DNA of 64,000 nucleotides from Quillaja saponaria (lineage: Eukaryota; Streptophyta; Magnoliopsida; Fabales; Quillajaceae), in contig CM055612.1 in the NCBI GenBank assembly GCA_029379385.1, positions 17,112,001 to 17,176,000 on the forward strand. Reading direction: 5' to 3'. A model generated the notes under the pieces. It worked only from the letters and a program-made list of their open reading frames with translations. It did not search any database and was not told the DNA's origin. Position numbers and translations under genes: made by a program. Positions 10,771 to 21,352 of the stretch are shown piece by piece (position 1 is the stretch's first letter; the number at the start of each line of letters is the position of its first letter).

Positions 10771-13700
10771 TGTTATAATCCTCATAACCCAATAAAATAA
10801 AATCATGTTTTAGACATAATGTGTAAATTTTTGTTATAAAATAATAAATACGTAAACGAATTAATTAAATATCTTATAATTTGATATCCTAATATACGTT
10901 TTACGAATTTTTGTGTATTCTGATATCTTAGTGAATGAAAATTTTAATAAATCCTTACCATAAAGATATATATACACGTAAAACTATGATAAAATTTTGG
11001 CCACAAATTTGGGAAAAAAAAAAAAAAACTTAACTTTTGGACTTTACTTTTCTAATTTTGTCCTCTTTGTTTTTAGTCTTTATCTTCCTTTCATTTTTTT
11101 GTTATGGTTGCTGTTTGTCTTTGCCGTTTACTTTCTTCCACCAACCTTCAATTCCTATCCTAGAAATTTCTAGAGTCATCAAGACAAATTGGGATTTTAG
11201 ATGAAAAAAAAAAAATTGTGGAAAATTATTTGGCTTAAATGGAAGGAAGAAGAAAGTGGAAGTCATCTTCGTGATCTTCTCATACAAAAGCTCCAGATTA
11301 TTACCCTTTGCTTCAGTTTCTTCATGTCTTAGCCTCTATGGTTCTTCCTAATTCCTACAACTTACAGAGCTCACAAATCTCTTTCTCTTTACCTCTGTTT
11401 AAGAATTTAAATAACTTCCAAATAGGTATTGCCCTATTTTGCTTCTTATGTAAGCTGTAAATATTCCTCTTGCTTGCAGCCGATATTCATCTTGTGAGTG
11501 AACCTCTTTCATCTCCTTTGTTTCTTAACTGTGGGACCTTCTTTTATTGAAAATTTTAGGAGATGGAAATCAGCTCACATGGTATAAAACAGTAGCTCTG
11601 CTTACCCCCTGTTCTTGTTTTATTTCCTCCTTCCCATACGCCACCTTGCACTAGGAATAGCTAGAGATAGGGAGCTGAATGTACAAAGACAGCAATTGGT
11701 TGTCTTGCACTTTGCTCCATCATGCATTACCTTTGGAGGAACAACAAGCTAGCTGCGTTTCTACCAGCATCAAACCGTGACAGTCCATCAAGTTGGCAGC
11801 AAGTTGTTCCCTTTCATATTGCAACTCCTTTACGGCAACTCTAAGAGCAGGATTTTGTGCCTCTTTATCGTGAATTACTTAGTAGTTCGTGATTGTTTGG
11901 TAGTTATAGGTTTGCTTAGTAATTAATGAGTTTGTTTAATAACTAATTAGTCGGTGATTTTGCTTAATCTCTTTATATTTTGATGGTTGTTGAGCTAGAA
12001 CTAAGAATTTAGTAAAGATTGTAAGTAAAGGCTTTGGATAAAAGAACGTATAAGACAATTGTATGATCATTGAAAAGGTTCCTTGAAATTTAAGGGTATA
12101 GATATTAGAAGTGAAGGATTCAAGTTTTTGATAAATAATTAATTGAAATTGAAGTTTATGGTAAGGATATATTAACTTAATTATGATATTTGTATAAAAT
12201 TGTTAATAGTTAATAAGTTAATTTAGGAACTAAATAAATTTAAATTAAAGATGTGAGAAAAATTTAAATAAAAAAAAAACATAAAAATGGAGATTGGGAC
12301 CATATAAATTAGTAATGGGTAATTTAGAATTCAATTGTATTTATGATAAGAGTATATAGTTTAGACATTTAATTAACTTTAGATAATTAAACTAACTTAA
12401 TTGAATAATTGGAACATGAGTGATTTAAAGATTTATGAGATTATGTTAATTATGTTAAGAAGTATATATAAATATATGAATTAGGATGAAAATGTACATC
12501 CTAAGTAGGAAATTATATATATATAGAAGCGATGTACGTAAATGTCATTAGATAAACTATTAAGTAGGAAATTGTAATATAAAGGTTGTAAATTAAATAA
12601 TGTTTGAACCTATAATTTTTAGCTCCAGGTCATATCACGGTTGATACTGTCCTAGTCTAGACGAAACAATGAGTCTCGTTCTTGAGCTTCGTGAGTGAAT
12701 TTTGTGCACTATGGTTGCCAAATTATTATGTGCCATTATTAATTTTTTTTTTTTGGGTTTTTCATATTTTAACACTTTCTTTTACAAGACAAATAGTCTA
12801 CATATATTAGTACTTAGATGACCAACCTAAAAGTCAATACATAAAGTCAATGTGACAAATTAAGTAAGACAAAGGAATATGCCATTATGAGTAATAGGTT
12901 CCTATGACGCATTATTTTCTGACTATAAATAGGTCATATTGAATTTCGTCTAGGATGCTAGTGATGTTAATAAAAATGAGAATAAAGCATGCCCAAGATA
13001 CTTGTAAAAATGTCTAAAAGAAGTAAAATTTAAGTAAATATTTGAAACTTAGTAACTCTAGATTTTTGTAATTAAAAGGTTTATAACCTATAAAAATTGT
13101 CAAACTAAGTAATACTTAAAAAATTTAATTGCAGCTCCGAAAAGTGTTATTGAGTCAACGACGTGCGTGAACGCAAGAGGAAGTAACGAACAATATCGGT
13201 AATTGGTGAGTGGTTAATTGTTTCTTTTGGGAGCTAGATTATTATGTGTAATTGTATGCGTATTTAAATAAATGTGCAAGTGCAATGTTTTAGTGACTTA
13301 TTTGAATCGAGCTTGTTTGAAATTATTTGTGGTTAATAAGGGCCAACAAATTGAACTTTTTCTTAGAAATGATTTTTATTTCCGAAACTAAGATCCAAGT
13401 GCACCTAGGATATTCTGATTTTCTGATAAATATTTATAAAATTTGAGTTCTTATCTCCAGTGGGATGGATTATATACGGAGATTAATCTGTTGTGAGGGT
13501 GCGTAAATGCCTAGTGGAAGGTGATATTGTTGTGTAGGGCTGGGTTACTTGTAGGCCCTTTGCTTGCTGTGTATGCTTTGAGTGTTTTGATTGTTGGGTT
13601 TGAATTGTGAATTCCGTGTATTTTAATTGCTTTGTCTATCATGTAAATATATGAATTGTGATTTTATAATGATTATATGTAGGTACGTGTACCGTTGAAT

Positions 13701-14097
13701 CAAGATATGGATGTGGTTACATGAGATTAATTAATTGATTATATATTCTATAAGTGCTTTGAGTGATGCTAGTACCCTTTGGGTACGATTTTTCACTCAT
13801 GAAGTCCATATGACTCACCCTTCTTTTGTGGATATTTTTTTTAGTAGTAGGATTTCAAAGTAAGTTAACCACTGATACGGGATTTGCTAAGGATTTGACA
13901 GCAAAGTAAAATTCGGAATCTTATACTTGAAGTCAAGGATGAAAGGTTGTAGTCACACTAGAATTGTAGGGTATTTAATTTGTATAATGTAATAGTCTAT
14001 ATTAGTCTTGTTTTTTATTTGGACGGAGCAGAGCTCCTTGTTGTCTTTGTGTTGTTGTTGTTGTAAAAAAAAAAAATTAATAATTATAGAATAAAAT

Positions 14098-14137
<40 letters not shown>

Positions 14138-14363
14138 ATATGGGTTTGTATTTTGAGGCTTGTTCCTCATTGTAAAGAATTTTCAGTAAATTGTTATTTG
14201 TTTTAGTAAACAAACTTTTACAGTTAACTTTGTTTTATAAATTTACTTTTATTATTTAATTTAGTCAAGAGTCGTGTTTGTTTCTTTATTCTGAAGTTAA
14301 GGTTATGGAGGTTTGGTTATCTATTCCTCAGGCCAGTCATGCCTCTATGAAAAGGGTGTGACA
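10771..14363 (+). mobile_element. Solo Ty3/gypsy LTR N nested in LTR M
   Basis: Starts TGTTATAATCC and ends GGGTGTGACA, with flanks TGTGT and TGTTT. Removing it rejoins the middle of LTR M (…AATAGATGTGT with TTTATATGAAAAATAAGC…), in register with the same region of other family members. Length is about 3.59 kb. It holds a C/T-rich leader-like segment (11040-11890), the GGTGAGTGG motif near 13205 and GTACCCTTTGGGTAC at 13772-13786. A poly-A run of about 32 bases sits at 14102-14133. The counterpart in copy 2 is truncated at its 3' side. Confidence 0.8.
11526..11771. other. ~246-bp segment present in copy 1 only
   Basis: In LTR N of copy 2 the sequence runs directly from CTCCTTTATTTC (about 47188-47199) into AAACCATGACAGTCC. 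Copy 1 has about 246 extra bases here, starting TTAACTGTGGGACC. The segment is relatively GC-rich and not obviously repeated elsewhere. It is either a deletion in copy 2 or an insertion in copy 1; no target duplication is clear. Confidence 0.55.
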
Positions 14364-15344
14364 TGTTTTATATGAAAAATAAGCATGTGCAGTGTTTCAT
14401 GGAATTGTTTGAGTTATGTTTGATGGTTGAAATTGTTTGTGGTTGATAAGAGCCAACAAAATGAAATTTTTTAAGAAATTATTTTTATTTCCAAAACCAA
14501 GATCTTTGTGCACCTAAGATATTCTGATTTTAGATTCTGAAATATTATGATTCTGATAAATGTTTTAAAAGTAGAGTGCTCAGTCCTGGTGGGATGGATT
14601 ATGTATGAAGATTAATCTGTTGTGCGGGTCTGAGTTACTTATTGGCCCATTGCTTGCTTTGTAAGGTTTAATTGCCTTGATAGCTTTAAGTGGATTATAT
14701 AGTGTACTAATTGAACTGTGCTTGCTAAGTTTATATTTCTGTATTTGTATATGTATAATCTTAGTAGTTTTGGAATATATAACATGTTGATATTAATTGA
14801 TTATATATTCTATATGTGTATTGGGTGATGCTAGTACCCTTTGGGTATGATTTTCCACTCACGAAGTCTATAGGACTCATCATTCTTCTGTGGTTATTGT
14901 TTTTTAGTAACAGAGTCTCGAGGATGGCTATTACCAATAATGGTTTTTTTCAAATGTTTAGCGGTGAGGTAATTCTTTAGAATCTCAATCTTGAAGTCAA
15001 AGGGTGAAAGTTTACAGTCACACTAGAGCTGTGGGGTGTATGGTTTTATGTTGTGTAATAGTCTAGTTGGTTGTTATTATGATGAGAAATGGAACTGAGC
15101 TCCTTGGTCTTGTTGTCTTTTTGGTTATTGTTGTTGCTGTGTAAAAACAGGAATATGTATTGTTTATATTTTGGACATGTTGCACATTGTGTGAAACCTC
15201 TGCCGAAATTTTTAGTAAAGTTTTTCTTGATTTTTATGTATAATTGCTCGAGAGTCATATGTGTTCAGTTATGATAAAGTTAAGGTTATGAAAGTTTGGT
15301 TATCCAATCCTCTGACCAGTCACACCTCCATGAGGGGTGTGACA

Positions 15345-16085
15345 ATTAATACCAAGTGCAAGAGTACCTTTAAGATACCGAAGAACCCTTTTAAGTGCAG
15401 CCATATCAATTTCAGATAGAGCATGCATAAAATGAGAAAGTTTATTAACAACAAAGGCAATATCAAGCCTGGTTAATAAGAGGTACTGTAAACCACCAAT
15501 AATCTGACGATTTCTATAGCATCAACCGATGGAAAACCATAGTAAAGAGATAAAGAGCAAGTGGATGAGAGAGGTGTTGTAACTTCTTTGGCCCCAGACA
15601 TATTCATTCATTAGAGAAAAAGCCTAGTTGGTGTAGGAACCACTTCAATTCTAAGAAAATAATTTAAATCACCAAGATCTTTAAGAGAAAACTTTTGAGA
15701 TAAAGCATGCACAAACTTAGTAAGAAAAACAATATCACTTCTTGTGAAAATGAGATTGTCAACATACACAAAAAAGTATGCAGTAACACCATTATGAAAG
15801 TAAACAAATAGAGAATTATTTGGAAGTGATTATTAAAACCTAAATTAAGTGACAAAAGTGCTAAGAGTGCGATACCATGCTCGTAAGGCTTTTTTATGCC
15901 TATAGATTGCTCTCTTCAACTGACAGACATGAGAAGGAATTTAGAATCTTTAATTCCAGGAGGTTGAGACATATAAACTTCTTCTTGTAGTTCTCCATGT
16001 AAGAAAGCATTATTGATATCCAGTTGCTTAAGAGGCCATTGACGAGATATTGCAAGAGAGAGTACTATACGTATAGTGGTAGGCA
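15345..16085 (-). pseudogene. Ty1/copia reverse transcriptase remnant
   Basis: Minus-strand RT fragment. Readable blocks in order are [43 protein letters not shown], a catalytic-site block FVYVDNLIF near 15748-15770, SLKDLGDLNYFLGIEV, and RYLKGTLALGIN at the LTR M border. The catalytic motif of copia RT is YVDD; here the second Asp reads Asn, which would abolish activity. Several frameshifts and stops separate the blocks. The RNase H domain continues at 8369. Copy 2 has lost this region. Confidence 0.85.
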
Positions 16086-16089
16086 AGTT

Positions 16090-16340
16090 GATCAGTGAGC
16101 TAAGGAATATCTCGTCATAAGAAATTTTTTTTACTTCATGGTATTTCACATTTGCAAACCCTTCCCACACCCTATAACATAATGGCGCTGTTGAATGTCG
16201 CCACCGTCATCTTGTTGAAACAAGACTTACTTTACTACATCAAGCTTCATTCCTCATGTCCTTTTGGTCCTATGCTTTCCTTACTGCACTCACACACTCA
16301 ATATATTATTATTCTATATTTATCCTTTATAATTTAGGAT
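16090..16340 (+). pseudogene. Inverted copia integrase piece, copy 1
   Basis: On the plus strand this matches the core of copia integrase: HGISHLQT, a degraded PQHNG block and the RH.VETGLTLL block, with frameshifts. The better-preserved copy is at 49590-49855. Both neighbours (RT on one side, gag and PBS on the other) read on the minus strand, so this segment is inverted within the element. The inversion is shared with copy 2 and therefore older than the duplication. Confidence 0.65.
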
Positions 16341-16526
16341 AATTGTTTGTATTTGTAAGCTTCAAAGGCAATTGAGCTGCTGCATTACTAGAGATAAGAT
16401 TATTAGAGTTTGGAAGTTGAGAGGAGGAAGAAACAATGGTAAGGGTAGTGGTTATAGTTTCATTTTGATCACCATACATGATGAAAGTAGGATAAGTAGG
16501 ATCTGAAACTCGTGGGAGCAAAAAAA
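16341..16526 (-). pseudogene. Ty1/copia gag N-terminus, copy 1
   Basis: Minus-strand frame starting just after the primer binding site. It contains SSSSQLPNSNNLISS and NAAAQLPLKLTNTN, the N-terminal words of plant copia Gag (…AAAQLPLKL…NYPSW…). Gag forms the virus-like particle in intact elements. Only about 60 residues remain before a stop and the junction with the inverted integrase piece. The apparent Met start overlaps the PBS; the real start was probably a few codons downstream. Confidence 0.7.
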
Positions 16527-16538
16527 GCTCTGATACCA
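16527..16538 (-). other. Primer binding site (tRNA-iMet), copia, copy 1
   Basis: Minus-strand TGGTATCAGAGC, the standard complement of the initiator methionine tRNA 3' end used by plant retrotransposons. It lies between the putative 5' LTR (16539 on) and gag, which fixes the element's orientation as minus. The copy 2 site (50052-50063) has one change. Confidence 0.8.
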
Positions 16539-16788
16539 TAAAATAATTTGATGAAGAGATGATTTGAATATTGATTGATCAATTGTAGAGGTTGTACATG
16601 TATGTATAAGTGCATAGAGATAAGTTTGTTAGCTTAAAACTAACTGATATACATGATTTAAAATATAAACAATTATTGTTAATTATAAGAGATAAATATA
16701 GAATAATCTAATAGAAAACTAATCAATAGGCTTCCCTCTAATACCAGGTACATTGTATGACTCTCGCCTATAGTTTTCTTAATTAAAT
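16539..16788 (-). mobile_element. Copia 5' LTR, cut by LTR S
   Basis: Sequence immediately outside the PBS on the minus strand, A/T-rich, ending in TTATTTTA next to TGGTATCAG. It is present in both copies (16539-16788 and 50064-50349). LTR S is inserted at its outer side with target duplication TAAAT, so the outer LTR border may lie beyond 20928. I cannot see the TG start. Confidence 0.55.
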
Positions 16789-17419
16789 TGTTATAACCCG
16801 GTACATTAATATTTCGTTTTAGCAACTTTGTGTGTAAATTTGGTATATTGGTGAATCAATATATATTTATATATATATATATATATACATATATAAAGCA
16901 ATAATAATTACTCATCATGTATTTGGTTTGACTTTGACTTTAATTTTTTTAGATTTTTGTTTTATGTGAAAAAATTTTCTAGGTGTAAAATATAATGTAA
17001 ATAAAGAGAATTGAGTGGATTGAGTGTATAATAATATGTAGATAAAAATAGGAATTTGTTTTAAATTTGAACCACAAATTTAAAAAGGAACTTTGACCAA
17101 GTTTATATAATTGTTTTTTTCTTACTTTCTCCACACTTCTACACCAACCTTGCCATTAACTCCTTTGTTTCTAGCCCCTTGGAAAACTCTTTAAGCATGG
17201 CAAATTTATGGTTAGATCATAAAAATCTTTTAAGCTTGGCATGACACCCTTCTTCCCTGTTTTTGCCGTGAAGTTTTTTTGCAGCCGAGTATGGTATTCC
17301 TCCAAGTAGCCAAGACCTTTTGCCTTTTCTATGTAGATTTCTTAGGGAGACCTGCACGAAAAAAAAAATTAAGAATCATAGAGGCTAGTGGATTAGCTAC
17401 TTTCCTAAGAGTTGCACAT

Positions 17420-17805
17420 CACTTGAGTCTTAATTTTGCATGTCATGGAAGAGATATTAGCTTTGGAGCTCTTGAGAGACTTATGGTTAGATCTCCAAAT
17501 CTTAGAAGTTTAAGGTTAAACTGTGCAGTGTCCTTGATGCACTTCATAAGATATTGATGCGAGCACCTGAGCTAGTGGACTTGGGTACAGGATCTTATGT
17601 CCATGATTCATATTCTAAGAGTTATACAAAGATGAAGAATACCGTTCTAAAGTGTAAATCAATAACTAGTTTATCAGCGTTCTTGAGTTTGCTCCTCGCT
17701 GCCTACCGACAATTTATCCTATGTACTTGAAACTCCCATCCTTGAACTTGAGCTATGCAGCAGGATTTTGTGGTACTGATCTTATAAAGCTAAATCATCA
17801 CCAAC
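17420..17805 (+). pseudogene. TIR1/AFB-type auxin-receptor F-box/LRR fragment, copy 1
   Basis: Readable leucine-rich-repeat blocks match the TIR1/AFB family, F-box proteins that recruit Aux/IAA repressors to SCF ubiquitin ligase in response to auxin. In order: SLNFACHGRDISFGALERL, MVRSPNLRSLRLN, then after a one-base frameshift near 17543 [36 protein letters not shown], and after another shift [10 protein letters not shown] and [11 protein letters not shown]...LIKL. The wording is closest to the AFB2/AFB3 branch. The F-box and the C-terminal LRRs are missing; about 125 codons of a ~570-residue protein remain. It lies inside LTR S at the family's variable segment. It is a dead capture and not a receptor gene. 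Confidence 0.75.
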
Positions 17806-19089
17806 AGCAACCACTAAGTAGGCCAGTGTGTAAGCCTCTTTAACTGCTATTTATTATTAATTTACGTTCTTGGATTCAACTTAACGGTTTTGTGCAATTT
17901 CTGTGAAATGGGTTTCAATTGGGTTTGGGTTTATGTTCAAAAGTTGTATTTTTATTCCAATATTTAGTGTTTAGTTACTTAGTTAACAATAGTTAACTTA
18001 ATTTTGGCAATTTTGGCATTTTTGTAGTTGATCTACTATTGCAGGAGGAAGCTTAATATATTATCTTTTACTTGGATTGAGGGAGACGTGGAATAAAGTG
18101 GGTGGAACTTGGAAGTAGTAAGGAAAAATATGGGTGCAAAAAGGTATAGAGTAGAATCCATGAAAAAATAAAAAAAAATAAAAAAAATAAGAGAACACCT
18201 TAAGAAGAAAGATCTAAGTTGACATTCTTATCATTTATCTATTCTAAAAAGAAATTTATTAAGATAAAAGGAAAATGCAGAGAAGGAGAACAAGGAGTCC
18301 TCCTAAAGAATAAGAACAAAACTAAAAGAGGCAAACTAAAACAAAACTTTAAAAGGATCTAGAAGAACTTTCTGAAGGCATTTACTGACACTATAATTGT
18401 CTTACAGGGTTTTTAACTTAAGAATAAAATGGAGATGAATTTTCATGACAGACTTTGCATATGAGGGATGGACTTTATTAAAGATGGGCTGAAGTAATTT
18501 AGGATGGAAATGGTTTCTTGCTTTTGGGAAAGGAATGAGGAAATCATAAATTGTTGCCATTGGTAATGCTACATGCATATGATTCAAAATGACTTTGAAG
18601 ATTTATTCAATTTGGATGTTTTGGCAGTAATTAGAGGACAAGAATGATGGAGATTGAAGAAATTATTATTCTAATGTTAATTGAATACTTTAATTTAATG
18701 CTACAATATTTAACATTAAAGTTAGGTTTAGTCATTTGGGAATTAAAATTTTATTATTACTTTGTGCCAATTACGAATTATTATAGTTGATTTAATTACT
18801 TTGGCATTAAGCTGTCCTTCATTAAGGAGCCTTTAGAGTTATGCTATGTTTGTGGTTGCATGGCTATGTATTGCCAGAAGCCTAAAATTTTGAGAAATCA
18901 CATGGGATGAGTACTGCTGTTAATTTAAGTAAAAAATGCTTTATGATCAGAGAGAGCAATAATAAAACCTCTATAAGCTTTCTAAATTGTAACTATACCA
19001 CCATTAATGTATAAACCTTAGATTTTCAAAGCTTTAAGATTCTCAAGTGACCACTTCTTTAACTTCTATGGAAGTTGATATAAAAAAAA
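17806..19089. other. Unassigned middle part of LTR S
   Basis: Shared with copy 2 (57910-59230). AT-rich, with A-rich runs near 18165-18190 and no coding pattern I trust. It lies between the captured gene fragment and the common LTR body, and I do not see it in other LTRs of the window, so it may be part of the acquired DNA. Confidence 0.4.
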
Positions 19090-20928
19090 TTAATAATAAT
19101 AACTAACTTCATAAAGATAATATTTGAACTTAGTTTTGTTGAAATTGATTAAGTATGTCAGTAAAAATAAACATATATCCAAGTAGATTGTAAAAGGCCT
19201 ATAAGGAGTAAACTTTAAATAATTAATTGTACTAATATACACATTCAAATAATACATATGATACATATCTAGAAAGATATACTTTTCTATTAATAAATTC
19301 AATAAATGGAATTTGATTTCCTCTTTCCTAGAAAAAGTTATGTTCAAATAACTAAGGTAAGTTAAGAGCTACCAAAATCCTGAATTTTGTAGAATTTGAT
19401 GCAACTTCAAAGAATAAACTGTATTGATATATAAATTTAAAAATTAAAAATGATATACCATATATAAAGCTACATGTGTCTAGTATTTAATAAATTTTAT
19501 GAAACTGGATTTGAAATTTCCTAGAGGAAGATATGACTATTATAGTGAACATTGGTCCAAACTCCAAGTTTGGACAATTTCAACATTTTTAACTCACTAG
19601 TATTTTTTATCTTTTCTAATAGTTTCTTTTTATCTTATGTATTGTCACGACATCTAAAATGTCTCTTCCTTATCAACCTTACCACATAAAGTACGATTCA
19701 TACTACTTGACATGTAATGGCTTAATAGAAAACTTTCATAAAGAAATCTATGCAAGTTGATATATAAGCTCAGTAATTAAAATATTATAACAATAATGTT
19801 TATGAACTAAATATTATTTGGAAATATGAATTTCAGTTTCGGATCTTAATGTGGACTTGATAAGACGCGTGAACAAAAGTGTAAGTGAAGAATGAGATCG
19901 GTTAATGGTGATTGGTTAATTGTTGCCCTTGAGGGTTAGATTATTATGTGTAATTGTATGTGTATTTAAATAAATGTGCAAGTGTAATGTTTTAGTAAGT
20001 TATTGGAATCATGTTTGTTTAAATTTTTATATGGTTGATAAGGGCTAACAAATTGAAATTTTTCTGAGAAATGATTTTTATTTCAGGAACGGAGATCTAG
20101 GTGCATCTAGGATATTCTGATTTGAAATCCTAAGATAATCTGATTCTAATAAATGTTATTAAAAATCTTTGAGTGCTCAGCCCCCGTGGGATGGATTATG
20201 TATGGAGATTAATCTGTTATGCGAGTGCGTAAATGCTCCGTGGAGGGTAATACTGTTGTGCGGGGCTAGGTTATTCATTAGCCCTTTGCTTGTTTTGTAT
20301 GCTATGATTGTTCTCATTCATTTGTAATCCTATGAATTATATAAGTTATGAATTTATGATAAATACAAATGTGTGCTTGATGTTAATTGACTATATATAT
20401 TATATATTTGTGTTGAGTGATGCTAGTACTTTTTGGGTACGATTCTTCACTTACAAAGTTCGTAGGACTCACCCTTCTCTTGTGGATTTTCTTTTTAGTA
20501 ACAGAAGTTCAGTATATGGAGTTGCCAAGCTCATGACCTACTGACAGAGTACGATAAGGTATTTTCTAAGAACTCAGATTTGAAGTCAATGATGAAAGTC
20601 TATAGTCATACTAGAACTGTAAGGTGTCTAATTATGTATGATATAATAGTCTAGTTATTTGTCTTTTTGTTTTTGTGTGTAATCAGAAACATATGTATTT
20701 GTATTTTGAGGCATGTTCCATATTACTGGGAACCTCTGTTGAAATTTTCAGTATATTGTTGTTTGTTTTAGAAAACAAACTTTTATAGTGGCCTTCTTTT
20801 TTATAAGAGTTATTTTTATTCCTTAGTAGGGTCAAGAGTCATGTTTGTTACTTTGTTTTGAAGTCGTGGTTATGGAGGTTTGATTATCTAAACATCCGGC
20901 TAGTGATGCCTCCGTGAGAGGTGTGACA

Positions 20929-21065
20929 AAAATATAAAATCATACATTTATCACCTAACAATAGCAATGGAGATACGTAATAGGTAGAACATATATCATT
21001 TATATAAAGTGACAATCTTGAGGTTGCTAAGCCACAACATAACTCTATCTTCTTGTGTGTGATCC
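20929..21065 (+). promoter_or_regulatory. Possible promoter of the small two-exon unit, copy 1
   Basis: An ATATATCATTTATATAAAG TATA-like stretch lies about 65 bases before the ATG at 21066, an ordinary plant spacing with a short leader. The same arrangement exists in copy 2 (61061-61087, ATG at 61144). This is a motif reading only. Confidence 0.35.
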
Positions 21066-21352
21066 ATGGCCACTGAAGTGGTTGAAGAAGATGAATGCAA
21101 TGAAAATGATGATATTAATTGGAGAAGAAATTATTCTTCATCAACCGATCAAATTAATGATACATCAAAGGTATTATTCATAGCAATTCACATTAGAAGT
21201 TTTCATTTCTTTTCATAAAAAAGTCCCTGTAATGATTTTTTTTTTCATTTCTTTTCATAAAAAAGTCCCTATAATGATATTTTTTTCCCTGGTTTTGTGT
21301 GCTTAGAAACAAAGTAGGAGGAGACTGATAGTGGTTTTCCATCAAAGTAATC
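21066..21352 (+). pseudogene. Small unidentified two-exon gene-like unit, copy 1
   Basis: Exon 1 (21066-21170) encodes 35 residues, acidic and Asn-rich, starting MATEVVEEDECNENDD and ending INDTSK at an AAG/GT donor. A T-rich intron of about 135 bases ends GTGTGCTTAG. Exon 2 then reads KQSRRRL... and stops after about 16 codons. The +1 frame of exon 2 is the one that stays open in copy 2, which suggests a frame problem. The intron here holds a short tandem duplication (TTTCATTTCTTTTCATAAAA twice) that copy 2 lacks. I do not recognise the protein. It could be the 5' end of a larger lost gene. Confidence 0.4.

Larger units (their letters stand above)
8370..15344 (+). mobile_element. Solo Ty3/gypsy LTR M, split by LTR N
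   Basis: Starts TGTTATAACCC at 8370 and ends GGGGTGTGACA at 15344, flanked by ATTAG and ATTAA (one mismatch in five). It interrupts the copia polyprotein exactly between LGIN and IKLTK. Without N (10771-14363) it is about 3.38 kb. Its second half carries the family landmarks, including GTACCCTTTGGGTAT at 14834-14848 and the terminal block. There is no internal domain between two LTRs, so it is best read as a solo LTR left by recombination. 9232-10770 recurs in copy 2 (44888-46377). Confidence 0.8.
16789..20928 (+). mobile_element. Solo Ty3/gypsy LTR S, copy 1, with host gene fragment
   Basis: Starts TGTTATAACCCGG at 16789 and ends GAGGTGTGACA at 20928. The flanks are TAAAT and AAAAT; the same insertion in copy 2 has perfect TAAAT on both sides. 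Length is about 4.14 kb, the longest full LTR here. It contains a TIR1/AFB-like gene fragment at 17420-17805. The second half (about 19090 on) has the normal family body, with GTACTTTTTGGGTAC at 20426-20440. There is no internal polyprotein and no second LTR, so it is a solo LTR. Confidence 0.8.

Noticed and set aside
13772..13786. Reading the GTACCCTTTGGGTAC hairpin as a transcription terminator
   Set aside because: It has no T-run in the right place and the genome is eukaryotic; a conserved LTR structural element is the better explanation.
17279..17419. Extending the AFB fragment upstream to the ATG at 17279
   Set aside because: The residues before SLNFACHG do not read like TIR1/AFB, and a poly-A run interrupts them. 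The recognisable homology starts near 17420.
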